A stretch of 64,000 nt of DNA, from contig NC_045141.1 of NCBI RefSeq assembly GCF_008831285.2, forward strand, positions 19,836,848-19,900,847, given 5' to 3'. Both the position numbers and the translations under genes were made by a program. Under the pieces are notes generated by a model, which saw only the letters and a list, made by a program, of their open reading frames with translations, had not been told where the DNA came from and did no database searches. This document shows, piece after piece, positions 24,349-37,060 of the stretch; position 1 is the first letter of the stretch, and each line of letters starts with the position of its first letter. Origin of the DNA: Nymphaea colorata. Taxonomy: Eukaryota; Streptophyta; Magnoliopsida; Nymphaeales; Nymphaeaceae.

Positions 24349-25369
24349 ATGATCGCCAACCCTCCTCATCTAAACTACCCAGAGTCCAACATGACAGGCT
24401 TCGGATCCCCCTGTGGAGCTTGCAAGTTCTTGAGGAGGAAGTGCGCCAAAGGCTGCGTTTTCGCTCCATACTTCTGCCATGAGCAAGGCGCTGCGCATTT
24501 TGCAGCCATCCACAAGGTGTTTGGCGCCAGCAATGCCTCCAAGATCCTCTCACAGATTCCGGTGTCCAGCCGCGCCGAGGCGGCGCTGACTATATCTTAT
24601 GAAGCTCAAGCCCGTCTCCGGGACCCTGTCTATGGCTGTGTAGCTCACATCTTTGCCCTACAACAACAGGTTATCTTTCTAATGGAGTTTGTTTTTTATA
24701 ATTGTGACTCGAAGAAACCGCACCTAAGTCGAGAGACTTTGTCGCTCAATTAAGAGCTTAGAACCCTAAAGCTAGTGGCCCGCACCAGCTTATGCTAGCG
24801 ATGAGACCATGGCTAACCAGTTATGCTAAACCTCTTGAGATCGAATATTTTGAAGCATTAATGTCATGCACAAAGTATTTGTTGTACATTAATTCATATT
24901 GGTAAGTGACTCAGAAGTTGGTATCTACCTCATATTTCAGGTGGCAAATTTGCAAGCACAGATAAACAATCTCAAGTCACAGGCAGCCCAATTAGGCCTT
25001 GCTAATAACAGCATTTCTAACCCCGCTCAAGGAACTTTGGCTGATCATCATGCACAATTCCCCTACTCACAAGACTCAAGTACGTATAGCATGGACGCCA
25101 TTAGAGCTGCTCAGTGGAGCACAGGAATGGCGAATTATGAAGATTGTGGTCTCTTCTGTAATGAAGGCGCAGTGGAGCACAGCAGCAATGGCGCCACTGG
25201 AAGCTCCTCCACGAGCGTGAGTGAAGAACCATGGCGTTTCGGCGATTTTTCGCAGACGATGGACGCTCTTGCGATGCAGATGGAAGCAAGCAAGTTCTCA
25301 TACCAAGAGATGGACGGCTGGGATCAGGAGCTGCAGTCCTTTTCGGCTGGCTTTAATCACCATGGCTGA
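24349..25369 (+). CDS. LOB-domain (LBD) transcription factor, class I
   Basis: Two exons, 24349-24669 and 24941-25369, give 249 residues; the intron is GT-AG and phase 0. The LOB domain is complete: the C-X2-C-X6-C-X3-C block uses Cys22, Cys25, Cys32 and Cys36; the GAS block contains [12 protein letters not shown] at 51-62; and a heptad hydrophobic segment ends in [14 protein letters not shown], which marks class I. The intron falls between ALQQQ and VANLQ, its usual place in this class. The C-terminal half is Ser/Gln/Asp-rich and low in conservation. LBD proteins are nuclear, plant-specific DNA-binding factors. The domain resembles the LBD16/18/20/29 group linked to auxin and lateral roots in Arabidopsis, but the tail does not let me name one. 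Met15 (24391) is a possible alternative start. Confidence 0.93.
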
Positions 25370-26624
25370 TTATCACGACACTGTGCTGACAAGTTCAGTA
25401 ATATTTTCTCCCACGTTGAAGATTTGAAGCTGCTGAGGAGATCAGATGATAATGGGAGGAAAGAAGTCGTGGGAAATTTTTTTCCTCTCCATTGGAATTT
25501 GTTCATTTATGTGAAATCTGTTAGCCGTAGAGAATACAAATAAGATCGACAAACATAATTTTTGCACAAAAGGACAACGCCCATATGAATTATTAGCAGT
25601 CCCACCGTTGGATTTGGCGTTTGTCTATTTCACAGTATCAAACATAAAGAATGAAGGGAGATGGGAATTTATTTCCACGGTTCCATCCAAAATCATTTTC
25701 TCATGATAAGAGAACGCGTTCTTCAGCTTATAAAGTTTACCTGGTTAATCGATATCTATGTCTTTATATCATATCATATTAATTTTTTTATGCAGCAAGT
25801 AGAAAATTAAACTATATCAGTACCATTGCCCTTCCAATTCTTACGTTGTCGCCTTTCATTATGTGCGCGGAAGACAGCTCACTCGGTCCACGAGCAGCAT
25901 GAGATAAGGGAAATTTTAAAAGAAAATGCAAGTTGGAATTGTTCGGACCCTGTCAATCCGGAAGTCTCAGTCATTTGACTTGACTTATGGATCTTCTTGG
26001 AAGTTGGAACCCATATGATCATTGGCTCAATCATTCGTAATGGTAGTAATATTGCGATTTCATGGATAACCATATTTAATGACATGCATAACCATGTTTC
26101 CTCACCAAACAAGATGAATCTCACCCTTTCCTAACTATTTGACAAATTAATATTGTTCAATAACTCCAATATTGATCAAGTGATTTGAAGTTTAGATCTG
26201 AGTTTTGGAATGATATGAAGATTATCATTTATTTATTACTGCGCTACTTTGCTGTTTCAAATGTGGAGCATAAGCAGCAGGGTTTCTAACTATCTTGTTC
26301 TTCTAATGGATCCAGTAATGGAATATATGTTGCAAATTTAGACAAAACCGAAGTGGATGGAATTTAATTTCGATTCGGTTCCAATGTTAAGGTTCGGGAT
26401 CCAGATTTGAGTCCAACTGAATCCAGCCATTATTCGATCCATTTGGTTCGCTTCCCCCATTGTAACTCCTGATACCTGAATCCAGAACCTGCAAATGGAT
26501 CCGGATATAGTACTCGTCCTAGAACCCAAAATGTTAAATCAACCCGACTCAAACCGGATCAGTTCGGGGCAGATCCACCACCAATCTTAGCGGCACTCGT
26601 CCACGGAACGACGTGGCCTGATGC
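25370..26624. other. Intergenic region between LBD and TFIIA genes
   Basis: No gene recognised. The left part is the LBD 3' flank. The right part includes the word-rich repeat segment at 26340-26580. Confidence 0.4.
26340..26580. repeat. GGTTCGG/GGATCC word-rich segment
   Basis: Variants of the words gattcggttc, ggttcgggatcc, aatggatccgg and aaccggatc recur on both strands over about 240 bases. Comparable word-dense segments occur at about 12350-12500 and 63780-64000. It looks like the decayed end of a transposable element, but no terminal repeats or target duplications could be set. Confidence 0.35.
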
Positions 26625-26740
26625 TAGACTTCCACGTGTCTATTGGACCTCACAGGGTCTCTTATTAACGAAGTCCGCCAAAGTGGCTTAGTTCTGACAA
26701 CGAGAGGAGGGACGGACGCAAACCTATTTATATTCTCCAG
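26625..26740 (+). promoter_or_regulatory. Probable promoter of the TFIIA large-subunit gene
   Basis: A TATA-like tatttatat at 26725-26733 lies 188 bases before the start codon, which leaves room for a 5' UTR of about 150 bases. An ACGT-core element, ccacgtgtc, lies about 95 bases upstream of the TATA box. These are sequence matches only. Confidence 0.5.
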
Positions 26741-26920
26741 TTTATAGTCTCTCTACCTTTGTCTCCCACCCTGTGGAACCCTAGCTCGGTCTGTCTCGAG
26801 CTTTCTGGTGGTTGGCATTCCTTCCGGTTGTACTCTCGAAGATCAGAACTTTGGATGCCGACAGTCTGATTTTGCCGTCGGACATCCTGTTTGGTCCCTG
26901 TTCTTACCTTGGTTCGCGGA

Positions 26921-29900
26921 ATGGCGACGAGCGTCTCCGCTGTCTACCTCCATGTCGTGGATTCAGTGGTGAGCAAGCTTCGCGAGGAATTCCTCAACGA
27001 GGGCGTTGACGACGGCGTCCTTTCGGAGCTACAGGCGGTAATTTTCGTTCCTGTCGCGAAAGGAAATGTTTGTTTCTTTCTGTCGTCCTTGTCGTTCGTC
27101 CTTTTTTTGCCGCTTCCATTTTGGTGCTAGAACTGTGGTAGTGGAAATAGGGTTTCGGTTTTCTCCGGTCCGTTGTATGCTAGAGAGTGGTGTGTGTTTT
27201 GTCATGCTGATGGGCATTGGAGCAAGTAGGGTGGTCTCCCGATGAATCTTGGGCATGGAAACGGTTAGTTTCATTTGTTTTCTCACTTGGGATTATTTAG
27301 ATACAGCTTACACATGGGTTAATTTAGTAGTTTCCTATTTTGCTAAATAGAGTATGCTAGAAGATGTATAAAACTATAGTTCTTCTTGTGTGTCGCTTTT
27401 TTAAGGTTGAAGCAGATAGACTGATAGGATTATCCATGTGTTTATTTGTATGGAAACGTGACAATCGTTCATATGAAGGTCAACAAAACAACTGAAGTGG
27501 AAAAGAACAGATTCACGGAGCGTGATTGGGGGAACATCTTTTCCACATGGGATACTCTGGTAGCCCTAGAGGTCCCACTTTCATTTTCATAGAACACAAG
27601 TGTGGAGCGAATGTGTTTGGATTTCCATCTAAAGTTGGCTGTTTCTCATCTTCCAAGCTTCCCATATTGTTGTGGAAACCCACCACTTATTAGTCAAGGA
27701 CTATTTTCTCCTATGACCTATCTTTTAGTATCTTCAAATTTGGACACGATATCTTTGTGCTCTAGTAGACCTAGTGTGGAGAATGTGCAAGGAAGGGCAA
27801 AAACACAGGGTTAAAGTATAGTAATTTTTTATTTGCACTGAGTTTACGAGTTAATCTTTTTTATGGTGCTATGTGGCAGTTTTTATTAATATCTTTTCAT
27901 ATGACGTTTTTGTGCTTCATGTAAGATGCCCTCTCCATATTCAATGTTAGAAAGTATGTCCCTACCAATAGTCCTTGCAATACAGGTTTTGACTTTTTTT
28001 TTTGTTTTTTCTTCTACATTGTCGAGAATGAAAAATCCATTGATAATTGCACAGCTGGTCCTCCTTAGAAGGGCCTTTGTTATAGGTGAAACTTGTCTTG
28101 GAGAAGTTTCACCTGGATGACATGCCTACATTTTACGGAGAAAACAATCCGTCTGTTTGTCGGGTGTATTTTTCCACTCATTTTGAGGTGAATGGTGACA
28201 TTCACAGTACTTGATTGAAGGAGCGATGACCCATGCAAGCAGGGTGGGATTTTATTTGTGAGGGGTGTTTTACCTGTCTCAAGTGCTGCCTTAGGGATTT
28301 AAGTCACCTCTCTGTAGACAGGTCTAGGTATATGCAAGACTAGGGATCTTTATTAAGCAGTTATTGTATGCTTGGTTACATCATATAGCAGAAATCAGTT
28401 TGCATGCACATTGATTGTCAATGCAAAATGATGCTCAGACGTAGTAACTTCATGGACATGGTCAAGCAAATATTAAGCCACAATGAACAAGTGGTGCTTA
28501 GGTTTGGATGGTTGCTTTTGTCATCTCTGGTTGACAATGTTTTCCACTTGCATTTGTTTTGTTTTAAGTTATATTATATTTCAATTTATACTTAATTTTT
28601 TTTTTTGATATTTTCAGTTATTCCGATTTATAATCAGCAGAGCTTGCACTAAGGCTTCTGTTTCCATCCGACAGAGAAAACATACATAAAAATCCCATTT
28701 GATGAGTGTTTCAATCTCATAGCAAGTGAGATATCCTAAGGTTCATTGATATTGGTGAAGGCAATATGTTTTAATTTGTTACGAAAAATACTCAGACAGA
28801 AAATGCTCATGGTATTGATGTTGGAAACTGAAATTTTTTTGCCAATAGTGCCACCATTCTATCTGAAATACAGCACATTGTTTCATCTGTGGCTTGTGGC
28901 ATGGTATCGTCAATGCGTAGGTAGCCACTCATTGCTGGCCTAAAAAAAGCAATAAAATTTAAAGTGTTCTGCTTATGCAAAAAAAGACACGGTTTATCTG
29001 TTATACTAGTGTTCATGTATGCTTATGGTAGCTTACTGGATTACATGAATTCTGATGGTTGCTCTTTTTTCGATGTCACATTCAGTGAGCAGATGTGTTT
29101 TCCAACTGTTAATTCTTTTGTGATCATTTTGTCTATGAACATGAGAACCTCATGTACAAAGTATGCATGTGGATGTCCAGGCAGACACATGCACTTATTG
29201 GTGCTAATGAGTACCGTGCAACAGCTACTTCAATTAACACTCCATGTGTTTTATTTTTCAGTTATGGGAGCTAAAAATGATGCAATGTGGAGCAATACAG
29301 GGTTCTCTAGAACGTAACAATACTCCCAGATCTGCTGGTCCAATTACTCCAGTCCATGATTTAAATGTGCCATATGAAGGGACAGAAGAATATGAAACTC
29401 CAACAGCTGAGATGCTGTTTCCTCCTGTAAGGATCTGCTTGCATGTTTTAGTTTTATGCTGTAGACTTTTATCACTTCTTCTGATCCACATAGTCTAAGT
29501 TTCACAAGTATTTTCATATCTTTTCGGGTGGATTTGCATTTTGTTTCCATGAAATGCATGTTATATCCTGGGTAATTATCTGTTTCCAGCATCATATTTG
29601 TTACTATGTCGGATGTCATGAGAGTGGGAAAGGGAAAGTTGAAATTAAATTGATTTATGCGAATGAATGCATTGGCATTGTATTTGCATTTGTAGACATT
29701 ATGTGCTTATTGGTTTTTTTGGTGGCTACAGCTTGGCACTGGTCTACCTAGCTTGTTATGCTTTAAAATTAGGAGAGATCAAAGATATAATCACATATAA
29801 AAAGACAATCTTTTAAATTTAAATACTTATATTGCAAGAGAGCTAGCAGTTGAAAGTTATAGTTTTTCTTTGGGGGTGCTTGCATAACTTTACATTGGCT

Positions 29901-32900
29901 GAAGATCTCTTGCATATGTCTTCAGCAATCAGCATAGGAGCACTTTATTGGGTAAAAATTAGATTTACAGGGAACATAGTTGCAGATCTCATTTTTGGGT
30001 TTTTTTTGGGGCATAAGGATCCCTGACAATTTTCATTTTTCTTAGAGAAATCATGTGAAGAATTTGGTGATTAAAAAATAAAAAATACATATACTGTAGC
30101 TGGTAAAAGAAAAATCAAAATGCTAGACAGAAAACCAAACCATCCCATCTTCCGTGATTCTCTGTTTTTTCCTAATTTGGCATTAAATATAGTTCTACAC
30201 TTGAAGGGCTTCCAAAGAAGAGCCTTATCCTCTTATATAAATGATGTACATGTGTTTCGTGTACCCACTTGTTATACACGTGGTCGTAACCTTCTCATAT
30301 GACATGGCGGTTATCCTTGTAGATTGCAGTAGATACACACTTCAAAGGAATTTGAATGCTTAATGTACCCTTGTTTGTGAGGGCTGGGTGTTCAGACCAG
30401 TTTGTGTGGTTTTTTTAAAAATTGTGCAATATATTGTCTCACATATTTTTTTGTCAAAATAATATAGGAAAAAAACCATATTTCTGATTTTCCTTGGAGT
30501 GATTTGTTTTTCCTTGAATCAGATTTTAAATAGGAGTGGAACCCATGGATCTAAGAGTTGGCCTTGTGTTAGAATTCCTAAAATCTGTTCACAGCAGAAG
30601 GAAATTGAAGAGGAAAAGAGTGTGGCCAGGAACCACATGTCTCAATAGGAGGAGATGGTAGAGTATCCCATTAACAACAAGGGCATCATCCTTATTGGAC
30701 GATTATAATATATACCCATACATACAACCAGTATTAAACACCTGGATACAGATAACAAGGAACTGTTCTAGAGCCACATAATAAAACAAAACAATGCATA
30801 AATATAAACACATCTCTTAACTGGAAGCAGGTGTAGGTGTGATATGAACTGTTTTGAGGTTTGTGGCATTTCTTTATCTTTCAGAAAAGATTGGTTTTGG
30901 TGTTCGCAAGATGATCAAAGTTTACAAATGGAATTCATAAATACTTCTTAGATGTAATGTCATCTCTGCCAGTATATGCAAAAATAGCAGTATGCATCAT
31001 ATTTGGGAAGACATATTAGTTGTTCTTTTGCTTTTATAAGTAAATTTTAACTATTTAACATTATTTCATATCGTCACTCTCTCTTTCTCTCTGATGCCCT
31101 ATTTTTTGTTTTCATAATATCTTGCAGACACCTTTGCAAACTCCAATACAGACCCCTTTGCCTGTGGATCCTGTTGCATATCAGTACTTTCCTGCAGGTC
31201 CTAGTGATTTTGTTCCCATACCTGATACAGGTGCAGGGTCTAATACAGAAGTCAAGGGAGGCAGGCCTGCTTCTTACATGGTTAGAAATTACGATTGGTT
31301 CTTCACTCTTGTGTTAAGGTTGAAAATGACATTTCATTGGCTTAGGTTTTAGGAAGCTTTACAGTTACTCTTTTGCTTATAATTAGCCTTGACAAGTGTT
31401 TAGAACAAGCATTGACTTTGTCAAGGTGGCACATTTGTAGTTTCTTTGTGAATTTTACTTCAATGTAATTTTTTTACTCCTTTCTACAGCAACCACCTTC
31501 TCCCTGGATGAATCAAAGACCACTAGGGGTTGATGTTAATATTGGTGAGTGAGGGCATGTGATTTTTCAATAGCATTTAGTGCTTGTTGTTGGGTGATTC
31601 TGTCTAAATGAAATTGAGGATGCTTGATTAATTGTTTCTTGATTGAGCTTTTAGCATATGAGGAGGGGAGGGAAGAAGAAGGCGGAACAACCTCGCAGGG
31701 ACCTGCGACAAAGGTGATTATTGTTGTTGGCTTCATATATTCCATGTTGTCTTGCAACTCTCGACAGCCATGCGTCCATGGATATCCTTAAGATCAGATT
31801 TAAGCTATTTCTTGTATAACATGTCCCACACACTCTTCACCCAACATGTTTGGCACAGATGATATGTAAATTGTATTATTATATAAATAGTTGTAACCAA
31901 TAAAAGGTTATTAATGCAAAACAAATATGAAAAAATAAGTATTAGGAACTAGGAAATAAGAGAAAATCAAATGTCTATTATGTATAGAGTCTATAGACCT
32001 GTATAGGGGATGGTTTATTCGATGATTGTCAAGTTACTAGCCTTTTTGTATCAAAGATCTGCAAGTGTTCTTAGTAAACCCTTGGTATTTTTCAAAAAAG
32101 GCTGGAATTTTCTTTGTTATTATTCATGGATTAATGCAAAGGAAAACACAGATATAACCATGGTGGAAATGTTGAGTCCTCCCAATCCCTGGGCGTTCAC
32201 ATAATGGTTGGATGCAAAACTTCTTTTCAGGGGAATGGGTTTTGTGTGTGAGAGAGAGAGAGTTTGAATCTGATTCATTAGATTGTAGAAAGTTAGAAAC
32301 TAAAGTTTGAGTGTTATTTAGTGCTTTATTATGGTTAAAAATAATCATTTGTGAAACTCTCATTTGTTTGTCTTGGCTTTCTATCAGTTTCGCATGTTAG
32401 ATATGGTAATTTGTGTGTATGACAACTTTCCAGGACTTCTTTACAATGACTTCTGGCAAACGGAAGCGTGATGATTATGCAGCAGCACATTTTATACCAG
32501 GTGGATACATACCTCAGCAAGATGGTTCTGCAGATTTTCGACCTTCTGGTCCTGAAAATGTAGGCACCTTCATGTAACTGGCTTGCACTGGATCTTTATT
32601 TCTATTGCACTTGATATTTTCTTTTGTTGTTTTCCTTGATTATAATCGTCTTTGAAAGTAATGAACATTACGACCACTCAATTTTAGCTTTTGAATAGCT
32701 ATAGGATGAGGTAATTCAAGTGTGACGAACTGTGTGCCACATTTGTTATCCTTTCCATTGCTTTGTTCTTTCTATGTGCAGAAGCAATTTTAAGTGCATG
32801 TGAAAAATTGTTAATGCACGTTAAGACAACAGATCAAGGGTTTAAGGTTCTTGCTCTTCTTTTTTTCATTTTACAGGTTTTGACAAGAGATGTCCCTCCA

Positions 32901-35232
32901 AAAGGGGGGAGTCACAATCATGTCTCTGACATGTTAAGGCTAGAACACAGGATGCATGCTGACGCCACAATTGCTTCTTTACTCAAAGCCAAACAAGCTT
33001 TTGCTTCTATCCCACAAAATGATGGTTTGCATGATATTTATGAAGATGTAAGCAAAACGTGAATTTTATTGCTATCTGTATTATGTCCATGAACAATTTG
33101 CTGATGTGCTTGCCTTTTTAAAATTTCAAGGATGTTGCTAATGAAGATTATAATGCTCCATACTATGGTAAGCACGTGCAGTTTACTTTCATCTCCTTTT
33201 GAGTTTTCCATGCACATGTGACCCTTGAATGAGATGGTTATTATGCTACAGATCCTTTAAGCCCTCAAAATGTTGCTACCCCTAAACCAGCCAAAACTGA
33301 AGCAGCCGATGATGAGGAACCACCTCTTAATGAAGATGATGATGATGATGATGATTTGGATGATCTTGATCAAGGAGATGAAGAACCTAGCATAAATCAT
33401 TTGGTCTTAGCACAATTTGAAAAGGTTCTGGTGACTTCTTTTTATTTAGTTGTTTGCAATTTTGCATTAATGGGTAAATCTTTTATCAGCTATGAAGTAG
33501 GAAATATTCTTTCGTTAGTTATTTATTGTGTTCATGGCCATAAACGTGTACCCCATTTTCAAATTTCTCTGTCCATATCATTACTCTCAAACTGCAAGTT
33601 TTCTTCTCAGGTAAAGGAAACTGTGCTCTTCTCATTGCTTCTGAAAACCAAAATTTTGGAGTGTGTATTCTATTTTGAATAGTCTACCTGTGGCTTTGAG
33701 GGGACTTTTGATTTTATTCTTTTGGACTTGCAACAGGTGAACAGAACTAAGAGCAGATGGAAATGTATACTTAAAGATGGCATAATGCGCTTGAATAATA
33801 AGGACATCCTCTTCACTAAGGTAAGTTCTTGTAAACGTCCCCTTCTGAAGCTGGAACTCTGCAACCAACTCAAATTTTATTTTGTAGAGGCTGTCACAAC
33901 CAATAAGAAATTTCAATGATTCTTAATGAGACTTTCTTAGTTTACATGTGTGAGTTGTCCAGGTGTTCGGTGCCTGTCCATGCACCTCCAAGCACCTTAT
34001 TTCCATTTTTTTTCTTTACAGCTGTCAGGAACATGTAGCCTCTGGTGGTGGGGTCTTTGGAAACTCTCTGCACATGTGACAAGCATGTCCAAAATGCTGA
34101 AGCCTTAGGTTTTTGGAATATAAGGCAGATATACAGACCACTTGTGAAGGATACTCCCCATAGAGTGGGGGACCTGCCTCCTGGTAGCCTAGAAACCTAT
34201 TCAAATTTACTTAGGAACGCATTGTCTTACCCGTCTGTGAGAATACTTGATGCCATTGATAGAGAAATAGGCTGTTATCCACACCTGGTTGCGTAGGTAT
34301 TTCCTGCATCAACCATGGCAGGTATTAGCTGAAAGGTTGAGTATATTGTGTTCCTCCTTGGTTGATCTATTTATAGGACCTGGCTTAGCTTTAGATCTGG
34401 CTCATATGAGTCCTGCAAAAGCCAGCTTAAATCAAGCTGAAGTGAAATAATTGAGATTTCTGCATGGAACATATGCAAAATCCATGTTCTTGAAAAACTG
34501 TATCATGTTCCTTTTTGTAACATGCTTCACTTTAATTTTATGTACTTTTATCTGGCGGAGCTGAGCTCTGCATATCATCTTTAGTCCTATGATTCGCGGG
34601 CTGGTTATGGCTCTGCTTTTTATCTGTTACGTATGGGTTCAGTTACAGCTGATTCGAGCTTTCTGGATTAATCATAGTCCTGTGATGAATTACTCGTGTC
34701 CAAAGTAAGTTCACAAGAGGTTTTGGTTGCAGAGGTTTTAAATGCAAGAATAGCGTAAATTAGCAGAAGGCCCAGACGTAGTTGTATTATCTTTCATGCT
34801 ATGGGTTAAAAATGTTTTTGCAAAGTTGGCCTTTAATCAATTAGCGTTGAAATTTGTTACTGTAATGGAGTAGCATATTCCCCTTGTGTGAGTTATGGAC
34901 GGTTTGTAGGGAGCCTAACCCCCAGCGATATTTTTATTGGAATTATAGACAATTTGTACAATGACTTGTATCTATGATTAGCATATTCATGCATTTTTTG
35001 AAGGAAAATAATTTTTTTAGTTTTTTACCATCTCGTGTACACAGACTTTCGTTTATTATATACCGCTTGCTATGATGGCCCACTTTTGTAGGAGAAAAAA
35101 TGGCTTTCCATGAGACTGGGACGTGGATGTAATTGTTGTATTCTCCACTTAATCTCCATTGCAAATGGCTCTTCTCGAACTTTGTTTCAATGCAGTTCCT
35201 TCTTGCAGGCGAATGGAGAGTTTGATTTCTGA
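26921..35232 (+). CDS. TFIIA-L: Transcription initiation factor TFIIA large subunit (alpha/beta)
   Basis: Eleven exons join in frame: 26921-27037, 29262-29426, 31128-31280, 31490-31544, 31655-31713, 32434-32559, 32877-33047, 33131-33167, 33252-33424, 33737-33820 and 35209-35232. The product is 387 residues, close to the plant family's usual 375-390. The N-terminal helical region (VYLHVVDSVVSKLREEF..ELQALWELKMMQCGA, residues about 8-50) forms the four-helix bundle with the small subunit. A Pro/Gln-rich linker follows, then an acidic run (residues about 314-339, with seven Asp in a row) and the conserved beta-barrel segment (TKSRWKCILKDGIMRLNN..) that contacts TBP and DNA. The protein acts in the nucleus, stabilising TBP on the TATA box for RNA polymerase II. 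The last exon codes only ANGEFDF and stop, after a 1.39 kb intron. The human-type QVDG cleavage site was not seen. Confidence 0.96.
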
Positions 35233-36715
35233 GGTTCCAGCCTCCGGCACTACGACAACTCCAAGCTGGGTCGTTACTGGGTGCTCTTAACCCAAGTCCA
35301 TCATTGGATTTGTGAGTTCGAGTTTTTTTATTCTTTTTTGTTCCCATTTGTTAGTTTCCAGCTTTTGTATACAGTTGTAGGAGCGAGAAAGTGCTTGAAT
35401 TTTGTAAGAACTATCCCGTATATATAAAATATATATTCAACCATTGTATAAGAGGTTGAGGTGCCTATGTTACATCTCTTGCGTTTTTCCTTGGTAGACT
35501 TTTTAACTACAGTGTAAATACTGAGGTCTCGCATAACCACGGTAGAATGAAGCTTGTGTAGCATGAACTGACGTTCATTAAATGTGTGAATTCTAGTGAC
35601 AAGGTTTCCGGAAAAGGTAAAACGAGATTTTTTTTTAAAAAAAAATTAATAGGTTCCTCATACTTTGTATTAGTTAGAGGTGTGCTTGCATGTGCTTTTC
35701 GGAAGACGTGGATTTGTTTGGATGAAACTAGCTTTGAATTTTGTCGAACTCCCTAAGGTTCAAGTTTGGGAGTTCGGTTGAATTATGTTTTATTAAATCT
35801 AAAATAACAACTCGCGTTCAAATCAAAGCAAGTTGAACTGGTTCTCTGTAGGAATATTTGGCAACAAGATTTTGGGTTAGGCAGATTGTGTGTGGTACAA
35901 CCCAAACAAAATTTGGTGAAAGTCGGTTTAATTTACGTGTGGTCATTACTCCAAAAATTTGGGGGATGTAGGGAATTCTTTGCTAGAGATTAGGCTTCTT
36001 GTTGGTAATTAATACGTGTTATCGGTGGTCCTTTTTCCCTTCCCCTTTGTTTGCCCCACTAGGTTGGCTGGAAAAAATAATCCTGCAAAGCAGTTCTCTC
36101 TGCGCAGCCACTGGTCGACCTATTCTCTTCGAAAATTAACGGTGTAGCAGCATCGGCCTTTACATTCTAAGGGCAAGCAGCAAAACTCCTTTGTCTCCTC
36201 CGCCTGAATCTGCGAACCCGTATCCTTTCTCTGACTTGTTGCGAAGAGCAACACCCATGAAACTGGATTGCATCTGCAACCGTCTAAAAAATTTCTTAGA
36301 AGCAGCAACGTTCATGCAGAGCATCTATATGTTTTGGAGGTTGTTGAGGCTTGTATTTCATTTTCGACCTATGAGTCTCTCTAATCTGTAGCTAAAACAT
36401 TGACTGATTGGATTTACGGCGAGATTATATTCGCTCTGGTGATTTTCGCAGCAAATAACATCACGAACGGCGGATATTGCACAAAAATGATCGCGGTTAC
36501 CAAGCAATATTACTGGATGGTCGAACGCGCACCATCGAGAATCCGATGCCCCCAACTTCTAAGCTTTTAAAAAATTCCGATCAATCGGGTCATATTGGAA
36601 GAGAAGTATGATTTAGTCGATTCTACACAGAAACCTAAACCTGTAACGTCAGCATACACAAGCCAGCCAAAACTGGGGAAAAAGCAGGCTTTCTGCTTTG
36701 GTGGTAGCTTCGAGC
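35233..36715. other. Intergenic region after TFIIA
   Basis: The stretch holds the TFIIA 3' flank and unique AT-rich sequence. No gene, RNA or terminal repeat was recognised. Confidence 0.4.
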
Positions 36716-36931
36716 TTACTGTGCCGCTTCTGTGCACCACTGGTTCACCTTCGGCGATAGAACGATAATGGGCGACAAGAGAGGGATAGGAGCCTTGTAT
36801 TCCGCTGCAAATTTAGGGTGATTTAGCTGCAAGGGAGGCGGAGCCCGCTTCTGCAATCTGCTTGGCGGCCGTTGCTGGGCATCGGAAACCCTGACTCCGT
36901 TGTCGACAGCACTCTTCGCTGCCTCCGGCAT
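36716..36931 (-). CDS. Short At4g14450-like protein (SRLQKRAP and IPLLSP motifs)
   Basis: A 71-residue frame starts at the ATG at 36929-36931. It contains PPSRLQKRAPPPLQL followed 15 residues later by APIPLLSP. From memory this pair of motifs is shared by small plant proteins annotated as 'uncharacterized protein At4g14450, chloroplastic'; their function is not known to me. A related frame lies 2.5 kb away (39255-39440). The frame runs open further upstream to 37021 because of a 109-bp tandem duplication that repeats the N-terminal part in another phase. Whether the gene is expressed, or has an upstream exon, cannot be told. Confidence 0.45.
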   Translation of the reverse strand: MPEAAKSAVDNGVRVSDAQQRPPSRLQKRAPPPLQLNHPKFAAEYKAPIPLLSPIIVLSPKVNQWCTEAAQ

Positions 36932-37060
36932 CTCATCGATTGAAGAGCTAAACCCGCTTCTGCAATCTGCTTGGCGGCCGTTGCTGGACATCGGAAACCC
37001 TGCCTCCGTTGGCGACGGCACTCTTGGCTGCCTCCGGCATCTGATCGATTGAAGAGTTAA
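36844..37060. repeat. 109-bp tandem duplication in the At4g14450-like ORF
   Basis: Units 36844-36952 and 36953-37060 share long blocks such as cttctgcaatctgcttggcg and gcctccggcatct, with about ten substitutions. Because 109 is not a multiple of three, the duplicate copy reads in a different frame and ends at a stop before joining the main ORF. Confidence 0.9.
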
